Shown: piece by piece, positions 7,839-17,117 of the stretch | Layout: each line of letters begins with the position of its first letter | Numbering within the stretch: the first letter of the stretch is position 1 | From: Vagococcus lutrae | GTDB taxonomy: Bacteria > Bacillota > Bacilli > Lactobacillales > Vagococcaceae | DNA length: 64,000 bases | Direction of reading: 5' to 3' | Assembly (NCBI RefSeq): GCF_003987555.1 | Contig: NZ_NGJW01000011.1 | Span: 19,914 to 83,913 of the forward strand | Notes under the pieces: generated by a model | Seen by the model: only the letters and a program-made list of their open reading frames with translations | The model's database searches: none | What the model was told of the DNA's origin: nothing | Translations under genes and position numbers: made by a program

Positions 7839-9410
7839 CTAGCGTTGTGTGGGCTCTTGAACTTGCATCTGATTGGCATAAGGTGCATAGTGATCTGGAC
7901 CGTCTAAGCGTTTTTCCACACGTCTTAAAATTTGAGTGACTGTAAACGTCATTACGAAGTAAATAACACAAACGACGAAGAATGTTTCAAAGAATCGGAA
8001 GTTACTTCCTGCAACTGTTTTCGCTTGGAAGAATAATTCTGACACGGCGATAACATTCAAGACGGATGTATCTTTAATATTAATAACAAATTCATTACCT
8101 GTTGCTGGTAAGATGTGACGGATGACTTGTGGTAACACGATGTTACGCATCGTTTGGCCATGCGTCATACCAATTGCTTGAGCTGCTTCAAACTGTCCTT
8201 TATCCACAGCATAAATACCACCACGGACAATTTCGGTCATATAAGCACCCGTATTAATCGATACGATGAAGAGGGCTGCTAAAATTCGATTTAAATCAAT
8301 TCCAAATGCTTGCGCTGTCCCATAGTAGATGACCATTGCTTGGACAATCATCGGCGTACCACGGAATATTTCAATATAAACATTGAAGAAAATATTAAGA
8401 GCTTTTAATAAGACGCGTTTAATTCCAGATTTTGGTAAAGTAATGGTACGAAACACGCCGATTCCCAAACCAATCAATGTACCGACGACTGTTCCGATTA
8501 ATGAAATAAAGAGTGTCACACCAGCGCCGCGTAAGAACATGCTGCCATTTTCTTTCATTATTTTAACCACCCAGTTTTGAGTGCCACTGTTATCTGGTTG
8601 TGATTGAATCACATTTTCCATAATGTCTTGTTGTTCATCGATTGAAATTTGACTTAACACTTGATTTATTTCGCTTGTGAGCGGACTATTTTTTGCTACA
8701 CCAATAGCAATCGCAGTGTCTTCAGGTTCTGTAATAAAACCTTCACCGTCTTCAAATGATACGACTTTAAAATTAGGATTAGCATTTGCAGCAGTTAAGG
8801 CTTCAGGCATCTCAGTAACGTAACCGTCGATAACACCTGACTCTAAAGCGACGCGCATCGCTGGGAAGTTATCCATAGCCGTCTGTTTATCGACTTCAGG
8901 AATTTGGTCAATCACAGAATAGTGAAACGTGTTTAATTGAGCGGTAATTTTAGCCTGTTTGAAATCACTTAAACGGGTTGCTTCTTCAAAAGGGCCACCT
9001 TTTTTAACGAGCAAAACGAGATGTGACTGATAATAGACATCAGAAAAATCGATACTCTTTTTACGTTCTTCAGTTGGCGACATACCAGCAATAATTGCGT
9101 CTATTTTTCCAGATGTTAAAGCAGGAGAAAGACCATCCCATTCAGTTTTAACGATGACTAATTCTTTATTTAAACCTTCAGCGATACGTTTTGCAATTTC
9201 TACGTCATAGCCGCCGGCAAATTCTTGTGACCCTTGAATAGGAACGGCACCATTTTCATCTGTTTGTTGTGTCCAGTTGAAAGGGGGGTAACCGGCTTCC
9301 ATCCCGACGCGAAAAACACCATCATTTTCCGCAGCTGAAAGGGTTAGGGGCAAGAAAGCAATCAGGCTGAGTAGAGCCATAAGTAAGTAGCGATACTGTT
9401 TTTTATTCAT
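7839..9410 (-). CDS. Amino-acid ABC importer, fused substrate-binding protein and permease, probably lysine
   Basis: 523 residues. A signal-like N-terminus (about 1-27) is followed by one periplasmic-binding-protein fold (about 30-270), then a HisM/GlnP-type permease domain (about 290-505) with the EAA-type loop EAAQAIGMTHGQTMRNIVLPQ. Such fusions occur in Lactobacillales, where GlnP often carries two binding domains; this one has a single domain. The lysine riboswitch just upstream makes this a predicted lysine uptake system, a pairing described for LYS-element-regulated ABC transporters. The start follows AGGAGAATAATT. Confidence 0.9.
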   Translation of the reverse strand: MNKKQYRYLLMALLSLIAFLPLTLSAAENDGVFRVGMEAGYPPFNWTQQTDENGAVPIQGSQEFAGGYDVEIAKRIAEGLNKELVIVKTEWDGLSPALTSGKIDAIIAGMSPTEERKKSIDFSDVYYQSHLVLLVKKGGPFEEATRLSDFKQAKITAQLNTFHYSVIDQIPEVDKQTAMDNFPAMRVALESGVIDGYVTEMPEALTAANANPNFKVVSFEDGEGFITEPEDTAIAIGVAKNSPLTSEINQVLSQISIDEQQDIMENVIQSQPDNSGTQNWVVKIMKENGSMFLRGAGVTLFISLIGTVVGTLIGLGIGVFRTITLPKSGIKRVLLKALNIFFNVYIEIFRGTPMIVQAMVIYYGTAQAFGIDLNRILAALFIVSINTGAYMTEIVRGGIYAVDKGQFEAAQAIGMTHGQTMRNIVLPQVIRHILPATGNEFVINIKDTSVLNVIAVSELFFQAKTVAGSNFRFFETFFVVCVIYFVMTFTVTQILRRVEKRLDGPDHYAPYANQMQVQEPTQR

Positions 9411-9435
9411 AATTATTCTCCTTTATCTATCATAC

Positions 9436-9690
9436 AAAAAAAGACCTTACGAGGATGATAGACATCTTCATAAGGTCTTGCATTTGCATGTTCTTTTCTG
9501 CCTTTAGACAAAAATAGCGCAACTCGACTTTCACAAATCGAGACAGTCCAACAGCTATCAACTGTTGTCCCAACAAATGTTAGTGAGGCTAACATTCATT
9601 TCGGCGACTTTCCCTCCTCTTAAAATCCAAACGTTCCCTCTGAACTTTTTTAAGATTCCTAATCATCGCGACCTCTACCTCATCATGAGG
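9436..9690 (-). promoter_or_regulatory. Lysine riboswitch (L box) with intrinsic terminator
   Basis: On the minus strand the leader carries the L-box landmarks: GAGGTAGAGGTCGCGA near 9685-9670, GGGAAAGTCGCCGAAA near 9613-9598, then TGTTGGGA and ACTGTC, closing with GCGCTAT near 9518-9512. It is followed by a strong terminator hairpin (arms within 9441-9479) with a T run at 9436-9442. Expected action: lysine binding favours the terminator and shuts off the importer. The reading frame over this RNA (9413-9595) is not a gene. Confidence 0.9.
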
Positions 9691-9708
9691 CATATTCAAT
9701 TATCTGTC

Positions 9709-9737
9709 ATGATAGCTTAAAAGTGTAAGCTTGTCAA
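9709..9737 (-). promoter_or_regulatory. Promoter of the lysine riboswitch transcript
   Basis: Minus strand: TTGACA (9737-9732), 17-base spacer, TATCAT (9714-9709). A full-consensus -35 with a near-consensus -10 just before the aptamer. Confidence 0.85.
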
Positions 9738-9749
9738 ATGAAAATAAAA

Positions 9750-10046
9750 TTAAGCTGTTTTTACTTTAGGTTGACGACCTAGAATAGCTTGTAAAACTGT
9801 TAATACTAAATTAGCAAAAATCATTGTTTGGATTAAAGAGCTATACATCGTGATGTTGAAGTCCCAAGTTTTATAAACAAGTAAAATAATACCTAAGTAA
9901 ACTGCAGCTAAAACATTAAAGAAAGCGAACGCCCATAGGTTTCCATTTTCTTTTTTAGCTAGATAATAAATAGAAAAAGCGACACTCAACACTAACCAAG
10001 CAATGTTGATTAAAATACTTCCCCAATAAATGATAAACGCAACCAT
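9750..10046 (-). CDS. Small membrane protein of unknown function
   Basis: 98 residues from the ATG at 10046, which follows GAGGGGTGAAAAAA; a longer frame to 10088 has no good binding site. Roughly four hydrophobic segments are visible: VAFIIYWGSILINIAWLV, LWAFAFFNVLAAVYLG, a short one near YSSLIQTMIFANLV and a tail ending in the basic QPKVKTA. I do not recognise the family. It ends about 10 bases before the -35 of the downstream riboswitch promoter and no hairpin is seen after it. Confidence 0.6.
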   Translation of the reverse strand: MVAFIIYWGSILINIAWLVLSVAFSIYYLAKKENGNLWAFAFFNVLAAVYLGIILLVYKTWDFNITMYSSLIQTMIFANLVLTVLQAILGRQPKVKTA

Positions 10047-10154
10047 TTTTTTCACCCCTCTTGTTGTTAGACCGTAGCTTATTTTCATTCATATAATACC
10101 ACGTTATTTAGTATTTGTCATGAAATCTACGATAAATGTGAAAAAAATATCATG

Positions 10155-12767
10155 TTATAAATGAGTAACAGGTAGCCGTGCGTCGTCGAACAGTTGCAAG
10201 AGCGTCATGTCAGAGGTTAGTAATATAACTTGAATATGGACTGGCAATGATTGCAAGAGTAGCACCAATTGCTTTTTACGTGCAAGGTCGTAATGTAGCC
10301 ATCCGTCATCAATGATGATAGGAGCGGGTACAGTGTCTTTGCTCGTGATAAAAGCGAGACGAAGAGCCATATAGAGTTGATCCTTAGTCCCAGTTGAGAG
10401 ATCAATCGTTCTAAAGGTTTGTTGCTTGTTATTTTGTATCAAAAGAGTTTCTTTTTTTAGGTAAATATCTTGATACTTTCCGTTTGTTAAAAGTTGAAAA
10501 TAGTGTTGGGCAGTTTCCAATAAACTAGGAAGTGTCTGGTCGCTCATTGCGATAACTAAATCATTAAGTAGTTCTTTTTCTAAAATCAGGCTGAGCCACT
10601 GAGAACTAAGCTGCTTGATGTCATCTTGCAAAAGAGTTCGTTGCTGGTACAACTCATCTAAGGTACCATCTTTACCTAGCCAATCTAAGTTAGCACTTAA
10701 TTGAGTTTGTTCATATTGTAGGGCATCACGTTGCTCCTCTAAGCGAGTTAGCTGTGCTATCAATTGGTCTAATTCCTGTGGTAATTGATTATAGGAATTT
10801 AGTTCATCTAAGTTAAATAATGAACGTAATTCTTTTTCTAACGCTACTTGTTTTTGAAGTAAAGCTTGACTTTGCTGGTCATCTTGTAAAAGATGCTGAA
10901 TATCTGCTAGACTGTCTAAATTTAAAGTTTGGAGATAAGGGAGATGACCGTCGAAAAAGTCCGTTTGTTGTTGAATGGCTAATTTTAAATCGTCTTCTAA
11001 TTTCGGAAGGTTAGCTGACAACTCTCGTGCTTGCTTCATTAACATCTCGTCGGCATAGTCTCGAATCAATCGATAGCGTTCGGGAAGAGTCTTATCTGAT
11101 AAAGGTAACCATTCTTCTAAAAAAAGAGTTTTTTCTTGATATGATTGCAATGTTGCGATGGTTTGCTCGAGTAATTGACTCGTTTCTTTTTGACGTTCTA
11201 GCAATTGTAGGAATGTCTCTGGCATACTGCCAAATCGCTGACAATCAGCAAGTGTTGTGAGTTTTCCCCAGTGATGTTCTTTTAAAATCATCGCGACCTG
11301 TGTTTCTATCTCTTGCTTTTTTCTTGCATTATTTGACTGTTCACTGTGGCGTTCGTCTAATGGTGCATCATCTAAAGAGGATGCGTGTTGTTTTTTAAAT
11401 TGATAAATCGAAAAAGCCACGAGTATGAGTGCTAGGACACGCACGACATAATTAACAGGAGTCGCCAAAAATAAAGATAGGATAAACATTATGGCTGAAA
11501 TGGTCGCAAAACCGATCGTCGTAGAAGACTTAGCTCTATCAGTCTTTGGTCTGGCTTGCGTCACAGATGACGTTTCTTGTACTTTTTCAGTTTCAAGCAA
11601 TTGTTGATAAACTTGATGCAAATCTTCTAGCTCTTGTTTTGCAACTTTATCTAGTAGAAGAGGAGGGGAGGTAGTAGAAAATCCCCATTGTTCACTCAGT
11701 TGTTCGCTCTGGCTGTCGATTTCATCTAACTGTTGAAGTAAAAATTTGTTTTCCGCATAACCTTCTAACATTTTTTTCTCTGTTTTCAACAAGTCTTGAA
11801 TAGCATCTTGATGTTTTGTGAAAAACCAGAACGATTGATTTTGATTTTTTAACAAATCATTTTTAGTAACAGCAATCTCTTTTTGAAAACTATGAATTTG
11901 TTGCGATAATACTTGATATTCTTCAGCAATCGACGTTAGTTTTAGTCGTTCTTCTGCTGAAAGTATTCTCCGGTGTTGAAGTTCTTTGTTAATTCGTTGA
12001 TATTCTTTTAATTGGGTAAAGGCTCGTTGCTGACGTTCTTTTTGCGCGATTAGCTGTTTGAGTTCTGCTGCTTGTTTTTGTAGTGATTCTCGTTTGGTGT
12101 CAAGTGTTTTCATTTGTAAAAGAGCGTCACGATATTGAGACTCTGAGCTTTCTTTTTCTTCGATTTTTTGAGAGAGAAGTTGAAGCTCCGTAAGTTTTTG
12201 ATTTAAGGGTGGTTTGCTACCGGTCGGCTTAAATAAAGCTTGAGCGCTTTGCTCAAGAGTCGTGGCAGTTTCAAGCAAGCGTTGTGATCCTGTTGAAGCG
12301 ACTGCGATCAATGTTTGTTCTAGTTGCGTAGCAGAAAGTTGGTCTAATTCAGCTAGTTGTTCTTGTTGAAAAGAAAAAACATCTAAGAATAATTCTTCAG
12401 TCAAAGGGAAAATGATTTTTTCTAGTAAGCGGTCATCACCCGTTCGTCCATCTTCAAGTTTAACACGCGCGGTATTTGCTTTTATATTATCTCGTTGATT
12501 GTCAAAGCGTGTTAACTGCACATTTTGATGTTGGTCAGTATCAAACCAAATTGTTCCTCCGTACAAACCATGATAATCGTACGGTTTAAAATTACGACGC
12601 GTATTTGTTGGCTTACGAATGCCAAATAAAATATAACGGATGAAAGTATAAAGGGTAGATTTTCCCGCTTCATTTTCACCAAAAATAAGTTGGGGGCCTT
12701 TTTGAAAATCAAATACTCGATTTTCAAATTTTCCGAAACCGAAAATTTCAATTTTTTTGATAATCAT
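10155..12767 (-). CDS. yhaN: YhaN-like AAA/SMC-type ATPase (SbcC-like), with membrane hairpin
   Basis: 870 residues. Walker A GENEAGKST (30-38), long coiled-coil arms, and a C-terminal ABC-type half with STGTKDQLYMALRLAF signature and Walker B PIIIDDGWLHYD. Instead of the Rad50/SbcC zinc hook, the middle holds two hydrophobic segments (around 415-460), as in Bacillus YhaN. The ATG at 12767 follows GCAGGAGGACGAAC; an in-frame start 11 codons upstream has no such site. It overlaps yhaO by 20 bases, so the two are translationally coupled and likely form an SbcCD-like nuclease-ATPase. The exact role is unknown. Confidence 0.85.
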   Translation of the reverse strand: MIIKKIEIFGFGKFENRVFDFQKGPQLIFGENEAGKSTLYTFIRYILFGIRKPTNTRRNFKPYDYHGLYGGTIWFDTDQHQNVQLTRFDNQRDNIKANTARVKLEDGRTGDDRLLEKIIFPLTEELFLDVFSFQQEQLAELDQLSATQLEQTLIAVASTGSQRLLETATTLEQSAQALFKPTGSKPPLNQKLTELQLLSQKIEEKESSESQYRDALLQMKTLDTKRESLQKQAAELKQLIAQKERQQRAFTQLKEYQRINKELQHRRILSAEERLKLTSIAEEYQVLSQQIHSFQKEIAVTKNDLLKNQNQSFWFFTKHQDAIQDLLKTEKKMLEGYAENKFLLQQLDEIDSQSEQLSEQWGFSTTSPPLLLDKVAKQELEDLHQVYQQLLETEKVQETSSVTQARPKTDRAKSSTTIGFATISAIMFILSLFLATPVNYVVRVLALILVAFSIYQFKKQHASSLDDAPLDERHSEQSNNARKKQEIETQVAMILKEHHWGKLTTLADCQRFGSMPETFLQLLERQKETSQLLEQTIATLQSYQEKTLFLEEWLPLSDKTLPERYRLIRDYADEMLMKQARELSANLPKLEDDLKLAIQQQTDFFDGHLPYLQTLNLDSLADIQHLLQDDQQSQALLQKQVALEKELRSLFNLDELNSYNQLPQELDQLIAQLTRLEEQRDALQYEQTQLSANLDWLGKDGTLDELYQQRTLLQDDIKQLSSQWLSLILEKELLNDLVIAMSDQTLPSLLETAQHYFQLLTNGKYQDIYLKKETLLIQNNKQQTFRTIDLSTGTKDQLYMALRLAFITSKDTVPAPIIIDDGWLHYDLARKKQLVLLLQSLPVHIQVILLTSDMTLLQLFDDARLPVTHL

Positions 12768-14007
12768 GTTCGTCCTCCTGCAAAGAAAAAGCGTGTTCAA
12801 ATCGGTTTAGCACCTGTTTTTCCACTTCGTCTATCGAAATCATCGAACCTAATTCTAAACGTTCGAAATCGCGATGATACCATAGCGGCTGTTTTAAGTC
12901 TTTTAGTTTATGCGTCATGATATAGTCCCAATTCTGTGAGACATCTCTGGCACTCAAAGGTAGTGGTAAACGGGCGTCATAGCGTTTGTTTGTAGATAAA
13001 CGTTTAATATCAAGAATGGTTAAGGTTGGAAACTCAGCTTGCAAAGCCTCTATGACATCATCTGCTTGAATCTGTTCAAGCCATTCTTCATGGGATACTT
13101 CTTCATTTTCTATTTCAATTTGTAAAAATAGAAGAGTCGCGTATTCTAAAGAAACGAGGCGTTCATTTATTTGTAGACGCAGTGTTTCCAATAATTTTTG
13201 CTTAGTCATTCGCTCATCTAAAGAAAGTGTCAATGTTTGATAAGAAACGGTCGCCACTGGTTGCCACTGATACGTCACCTTATTTTTTTCTAAATTAACT
13301 AAAAGGACACCACGAACGTCTTGTTCTTTTTTATTGTGTCCTTGTGGTGTCCCAGCATAAATAATGGGCGGCTGATTTTTTAAAACATTTGGCACGTGTA
13401 TATGGCCGAGAGCCCAGTAGTCGTAATTTAGTGAAAGTAAATCACTTAGGCGGGTAGGGGCGTATTGTTGCGTACGATGAGTATCGACTTGTTGACCAAC
13501 GTCCCCATGATACATGCCAATATGGTAGTGACTTTCTTGTGGCTTGCGTCTTGGAAAGTCAAGCGCTTTATTTTCATTTATCCATGGTTGCGTGTAGCTA
13601 AAACTGGAGATGGCAACGACTTCTTTATTCGGTAACGTATGATAGTAAGTTTCGATACTTTCTGACGTCCAGATATGAACATTATCAGGAAAATCAAACC
13701 AGAAGCGGTCAGGCTGATAATAGTCATGATTCCCAAAGGTAAGGTAAACATCAATTTTGTTTTCAGCTAAGGTTGTAAAAAAGTCATGTAACAGACGCTG
13801 ACTTTTGATACTAGAGGTCGATTGATGAAAATTATCGCCTGTCATTAAAATAAAATCGACTTGATTTTCGATGGCTATCTGTCCAATACGATGTAAGGTA
13901 ACTTCATTGGCAGAGTTAAGTTTTTGTAAAAAATCGGCAGAAGGTTGCATGTGACCTTCAAAAGAACGATCTAAATGTAAATCGCTAATATGTAAAAAAG
14001 TGACCAT
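12748..14007 (-). CDS. yhaO: YhaO-like metallophosphoesterase, SbcD/Mre11 family
   Basis: 419 residues. The calcineurin-type motifs are in order: ISDLHLDRS (D and H ligands), LMTGDNFH, TFGNHDYYQ, MYHGDVG and ALGHIHVP, all in the first 230 residues. The C-terminal half matches the capping region of the YhaO group. It is the first gene of the yhaO-yhaN operon and supplies the nuclease partner of the YhaN ATPase. In Bacillus a third gene, yhaM, lies beside this pair; it is absent here. Confidence 0.88.
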   Translation of the reverse strand: MVTFLHISDLHLDRSFEGHMQPSADFLQKLNSANEVTLHRIGQIAIENQVDFILMTGDNFHQSTSSIKSQRLLHDFFTTLAENKIDVYLTFGNHDYYQPDRFWFDFPDNVHIWTSESIETYYHTLPNKEVVAISSFSYTQPWINENKALDFPRRKPQESHYHIGMYHGDVGQQVDTHRTQQYAPTRLSDLLSLNYDYWALGHIHVPNVLKNQPPIIYAGTPQGHNKKEQDVRGVLLVNLEKNKVTYQWQPVATVSYQTLTLSLDERMTKQKLLETLRLQINERLVSLEYATLLFLQIEIENEEVSHEEWLEQIQADDVIEALQAEFPTLTILDIKRLSTNKRYDARLPLPLSARDVSQNWDYIMTHKLKDLKQPLWYHRDFERLELGSMISIDEVEKQVLNRFEHAFSLQEDEHDYQKN

Positions 14008-14089
14008 TAGGTTTACTCCTTTTTCGCAAGATGATTATAGCTTATTATACGCTACTCAAAATACGAACACAAGTTCAGTTATAAAGACA

Positions 14090-14122
14090 AAAAAAGCATT
14101 CAAGAAAGTTCTTGAATGCTTT
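14090..14122 (-). terminator. Terminator of rpsD
   Basis: A perfect stem of about 14 bp (14093-14106 with 14109-14122) is followed on the minus strand by a T run. Confidence 0.85.
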
Positions 14123-14132
14123 AAATGATGTA

Positions 14133-14744
14133 TTATAGTTTTTTGTTGTAGAATTCAACGATGTAAGATTCATCAACTTCTTGTGATAATTCTTCGCGGT
14201 CTGGTAAGCGAGTTAAGCTACCTTCTAATTTTTCTTCATCAAAAGAAACGTATGCAGGACGACCTACAGCAGCTTCTAAAGCTTCTTTAATGATGACTAA
14301 GTCTTTAGATTTTTCACGAACAGAAATCACTTGGCCAACAGCAACTTGGTATGAAGGGATATCCACACGTTTGCCATCAACTAAGATGTGACCGTGGTTT
14401 ACTAATTGACGAGCTTGACGACGAGTAGTCGCTAAACCTAATTGGTAAACGACGTTATCTAAACGTTGTTCTAATAAAATCATGAAGTTAACACCGTGTT
14501 TACCTTCTCTGATTTTACCTGCTTTAATAAATGTGTTAACGAATTGACGTTCGTTCATGCCATACATATGACGTAATTTTTGTTTTTCAGTCATTTGCAT
14601 ACCATATTCAGATTTTTTACCACGGCTGTTTGGTCCGTGTTGTCCTGGTGCGTATGGGCGACGTGCGATTTCTTTACCAGTTCCTGATAATGAAATACCC
14701 AAACGACGAGATAATTTCCAGCTTGGTCCAGTATAACGAGACAT
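14133..14744 (-). CDS. rpsD: 30S ribosomal protein S4
   Basis: 203 residues, the normal length for Firmicutes S4. The N-terminal region lacks the zinc-binding cysteines, so it is the zinc-free form. The S4 RNA-binding domain lies at about 90-155 ([25 protein letters not shown]). It organises the 16S rRNA 5' domain and, in Bacillus, represses its own mRNA through the leader. The start follows GGAGGAATTTTAA. It is monocistronic with a promoter and long leader of its own. Confidence 0.97.
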   Translation of the reverse strand: MSRYTGPSWKLSRRLGISLSGTGKEIARRPYAPGQHGPNSRGKKSEYGMQMTEKQKLRHMYGMNERQFVNTFIKAGKIREGKHGVNFMILLEQRLDNVVYQLGLATTRRQARQLVNHGHILVDGKRVDIPSYQVAVGQVISVREKSKDLVIIKEALEAAVGRPAYVSFDEEKLEGSLTRLPDREELSQEVDESYIVEFYNKKL

Positions 14745-14923
14745 TTAAAATTCCTCCAATAATGTTTTTTTGGAGTAAAATAATTAGGGAAAATATTAGT
14801 ATTCGTTCAGTTCATCCTTCAGTCTTCACCTTTGCAGCCGCGGTTACACAACTGAACCGTAATCGGCGATAAACTGTTTACGAGCTTACTTATTTTCTAG
14901 CTGCATTATTTTACACGCTCTCT
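14745..14923 (-). promoter_or_regulatory. rpsD leader, candidate S4 autoregulatory RNA
   Basis: About 175 untranslated bases separate the promoter from rpsD. On the minus strand GGTTCAGTT (near 14858-14850) can pair with AACTGAAC (near 14817-14810), enclosing a GC-rich loop with CCGCGGCTGC. Firmicutes rpsD leaders commonly bind S4 as feedback targets; this placement and structure fit, but no motif was matched base by base. Confidence 0.55.
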
Positions 14924-14952
14924 AGTATAGCTAACTTTTATCAAAAGGTCAA
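14924..14952 (-). promoter_or_regulatory. rpsD promoter
   Basis: Minus strand: TTGACC (14952-14947), 17-base spacer, TATACT (14929-14924). Confidence 0.8.
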
Positions 14953-14966
14953 GTAGTCATGCCGTT

Positions 14967-16844
14967 TTATACAAGATGAAAGACATGTGCGATAAAAGTA
15001 GTTAACATGGTGACGATAATCCCCATAGCTGTTGGAATTAAAAATGACAACCACGTCCATTTGGCACTTTTTGTTTCTTTATAGATAGTTAATAGAGTGG
15101 TAGAACACGGCCAGTGATAAATAGTAAACAATAACATGTTCATCGCTGTTAACCATGTCCACCCATTTGATACTAATAGATGTTTAAATTCGGCAAGCGA
15201 ACTGAAATCTGTAATGGTGCTTGTTGATAAATAGCCCATAATCATAATAGGGATGACGATTTCATTAGCAGGTAGACCTAAAATGAATGCCATTAAAATA
15301 ACGCCATCTAAGCCCATAAGACGAGCGAATGGATCAATAAAATCTGTCACGACTTGTAAAATAGTGGCATCGCCAATATGAATATTAGCCATTACCCAGA
15401 TAACTAATCCAGCAGGGGCAGCCACAATAATGGCGCGCCAGAGGACAAATAAGGTCCGATCGAAAATAGAACGGACAACGACTTGTCCTATTTGCGGTTT
15501 TCGATAGGGAGGTAACTCTAGAGTAAAGGAAGAAGGCATCCCTTTTAAGACAGTTTTAGATAAAAGTTGTGATACCCAAAAAGTAGTGAAAACACCTAAT
15601 AGAATAACGCCTGTTAAAAAGACAGCTGATTTCAAAGAACCTTTAAATGTAACAGCACTACCAGTGAAAAACATGGTGATAACCGCGATTAAGATAGGGA
15701 AACGACCATTACACGGAACAAAATTATTCGTAATCGTGGCAATAATTCTTTCTCGTGGAGAGTCAATAATCCGTGTGCCCACGACGCCGGCTGCGTTACA
15801 TCCAAATCCCATACACATTGTGAGTGCTTGTTTGCCACATGCTCCAGCTTTTTGAAAATGTTTATCTAAGTTAAAAGCAATGCGTGGTAAATAACCAAAG
15901 TCTTCTAATAAAGTAAAGATTGGGAAGAAGATAGCCATAGGGGGCAACATCACAGAAATAACAGTTGACAGTACTTTATAGACCCCATTGATTAAGACAT
16001 CTTGTAAACCCGCTGGCATACCTATCTGAGTGGTCACTTTCATCAGCCAATCTCCGAACACTTGAAACCAATGAGCGAGAAAATCGGAAGGGATATTAGC
16101 ACCCGAAATAGTAAACCAAAAAACTAAAATGAGCAGCAAAATCATGATGGGGATTCCTGTGTGTTTTTGCGTCAAAATTCTATCCAATTGTCGATCACGT
16201 TTATCGTAATCTTCTTTACGATAGGTAACAACTTGTTGGGCAATGATGGAGGCGTGGTCAAGTAAGGCAGCACCTTCTGTTTCAGGGTTTTTATGAATCT
16301 CGTTCAAGGCGTCTATCATATAAGGATTTGCACGGACGTCGCCTTTCGCGACTTTTTCGACTGCTGCCATTAAATCGTCCAATCCTTGTTTTTTAATAGC
16401 AGAGGTTCCAACAACAGGCGTGCCTAATAATTCTTGAAGCTTAGGTAAATTGACCTCAATTTTTTTCTTTTTCGCTTCATCGAGTAGGTTAATACATACG
16501 ACGACTTTATCAGTCAAACTCATAATTTGTAAAACTAAGTTAAGGTTTCGCTCTAAGCTCGTTGCATCACAAACGACAATAGTCGCTACCGCTTCTTCTG
16601 ATTCTATAAAATCGCGAGCGACTTCTTCTTCCGTCGAATGAGCAATCAATGAATAAGTACCGGGAAGGTCTACAAGTGTATAAGTATGACCATTGTAGGT
16701 TGTATTACCCTGTGCTAAATCCACCGTTTTTCCTGGCCAGTTTCCTGTATGTTGGCGCATGCCTGTTAGTTCATTAAACACCGAACTTTTTCCTACGTTA
16801 GGATTTCCAGCTAATGCAATAATTGTTCCTTGAGAATCAGTCAT
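14967..16844 (-). CDS. feoB: Ferrous iron transporter FeoB
   Basis: 625 residues. N-terminal G domain: G1 GNPNVGKS, G3 DLPGTYSL, G4 NLLDE, G5 SAIKK; a helical spacer follows, then membrane helices from about residue 230 with two gate-like halves (GFGCNAAGVVGTR and a later LPANEIVIPI). FeoB imports Fe2+ across the cytoplasmic membrane. It overlaps feoA by 8 bases. The operator and promoter of the operon lie in front of feoA. No feoC is present, as usual in Firmicutes. Somewhat short for FeoB but complete at both ends. Confidence 0.95.
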   Translation of the reverse strand: MTDSQGTIIALAGNPNVGKSSVFNELTGMRQHTGNWPGKTVDLAQGNTTYNGHTYTLVDLPGTYSLIAHSTEEEVARDFIESEEAVATIVVCDATSLERNLNLVLQIMSLTDKVVVCINLLDEAKKKKIEVNLPKLQELLGTPVVGTSAIKKQGLDDLMAAVEKVAKGDVRANPYMIDALNEIHKNPETEGAALLDHASIIAQQVVTYRKEDYDKRDRQLDRILTQKHTGIPIMILLLILVFWFTISGANIPSDFLAHWFQVFGDWLMKVTTQIGMPAGLQDVLINGVYKVLSTVISVMLPPMAIFFPIFTLLEDFGYLPRIAFNLDKHFQKAGACGKQALTMCMGFGCNAAGVVGTRIIDSPRERIIATITNNFVPCNGRFPILIAVITMFFTGSAVTFKGSLKSAVFLTGVILLGVFTTFWVSQLLSKTVLKGMPSSFTLELPPYRKPQIGQVVVRSIFDRTLFVLWRAIIVAAPAGLVIWVMANIHIGDATILQVVTDFIDPFARLMGLDGVILMAFILGLPANEIVIPIMIMGYLSTSTITDFSSLAEFKHLLVSNGWTWLTAMNMLLFTIYHWPCSTTLLTIYKETKSAKWTWLSFLIPTAMGIIVTMLTTFIAHVFHLV

Positions 16845-17088
16845 TTTTCTTTACCTCCTGAACGTGAATATACTGAGCATCACTTTGTCTTAAAGCGATA
16901 GTTGTACCACGAACTTTATACGCGTGCGGGTCATTTTTTGGACTTATGAGAACTTTCTCAATCAATGTTCCTTCATAAAAACCTAAATCTAATAAACGTT
17001 GTTTCATACTAGCATCGGGATGGACAACGTCGATTATTTCTGCTGTGTGGTATTGAGCAATCTTATCTAAAGTCAACATTTTCTTCAC
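16837..17088 (-). CDS. feoA: FeoA-family protein (SH3-like), partner of FeoB
   Basis: 83 residues with the FeoA SH3-like fold: a MKQRLLDLGFYEGTLIEKV segment and a C-terminal strand VRGTTIALRQSDAQYIHV. FeoA is a small cytoplasmic protein needed for FeoB activity. It is the first gene of the feoAB operon. The start follows AAAGGAGTGAAGAAA, directly downstream of a 14-bp palindrome likely bound by a metal-dependent repressor. Confidence 0.92.
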   Translation of the reverse strand: MKKMLTLDKIAQYHTAEIIDVVHPDASMKQRLLDLGFYEGTLIEKVLISPKNDPHAYKVRGTTIALRQSDAQYIHVQEVKKND

Positions 17089-17093
17089 TCCTT

Positions 17094-17107
17094 TTAGGTA
17101 TACCTAA
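17094..17107. promoter_or_regulatory. Palindromic operator in front of feoA (DtxR-type)
   Basis: TTAGGTATACCTAA is a perfect 14-bp palindrome between the feoA promoter and its ribosome binding site. TTAGG/CCTAA half sites are typical of DtxR-family repressors. A DtxR-family gene lies at 33693-34346. Confidence 0.75.
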
Positions 17108-17117
17108 TTTTATTTTT

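Noticed and set aside
8200..8208. A single TTATCCACA inside the lysine permease gene
   Set aside because: Isolated copy in coding sequence; not counted with the cluster.
9413..9595. Open reading frame of 60 codons on the minus strand before the lysine transporter
   Set aside because: It lies wholly inside the riboswitch terminator and aptamer and has no ribosome binding site.
14630..14872. Open reading frame of 80 codons on the plus strand over the rpsD leader
   Set aside because: It runs antisense through rpsD and its regulatory leader and has no binding site or family resemblance.
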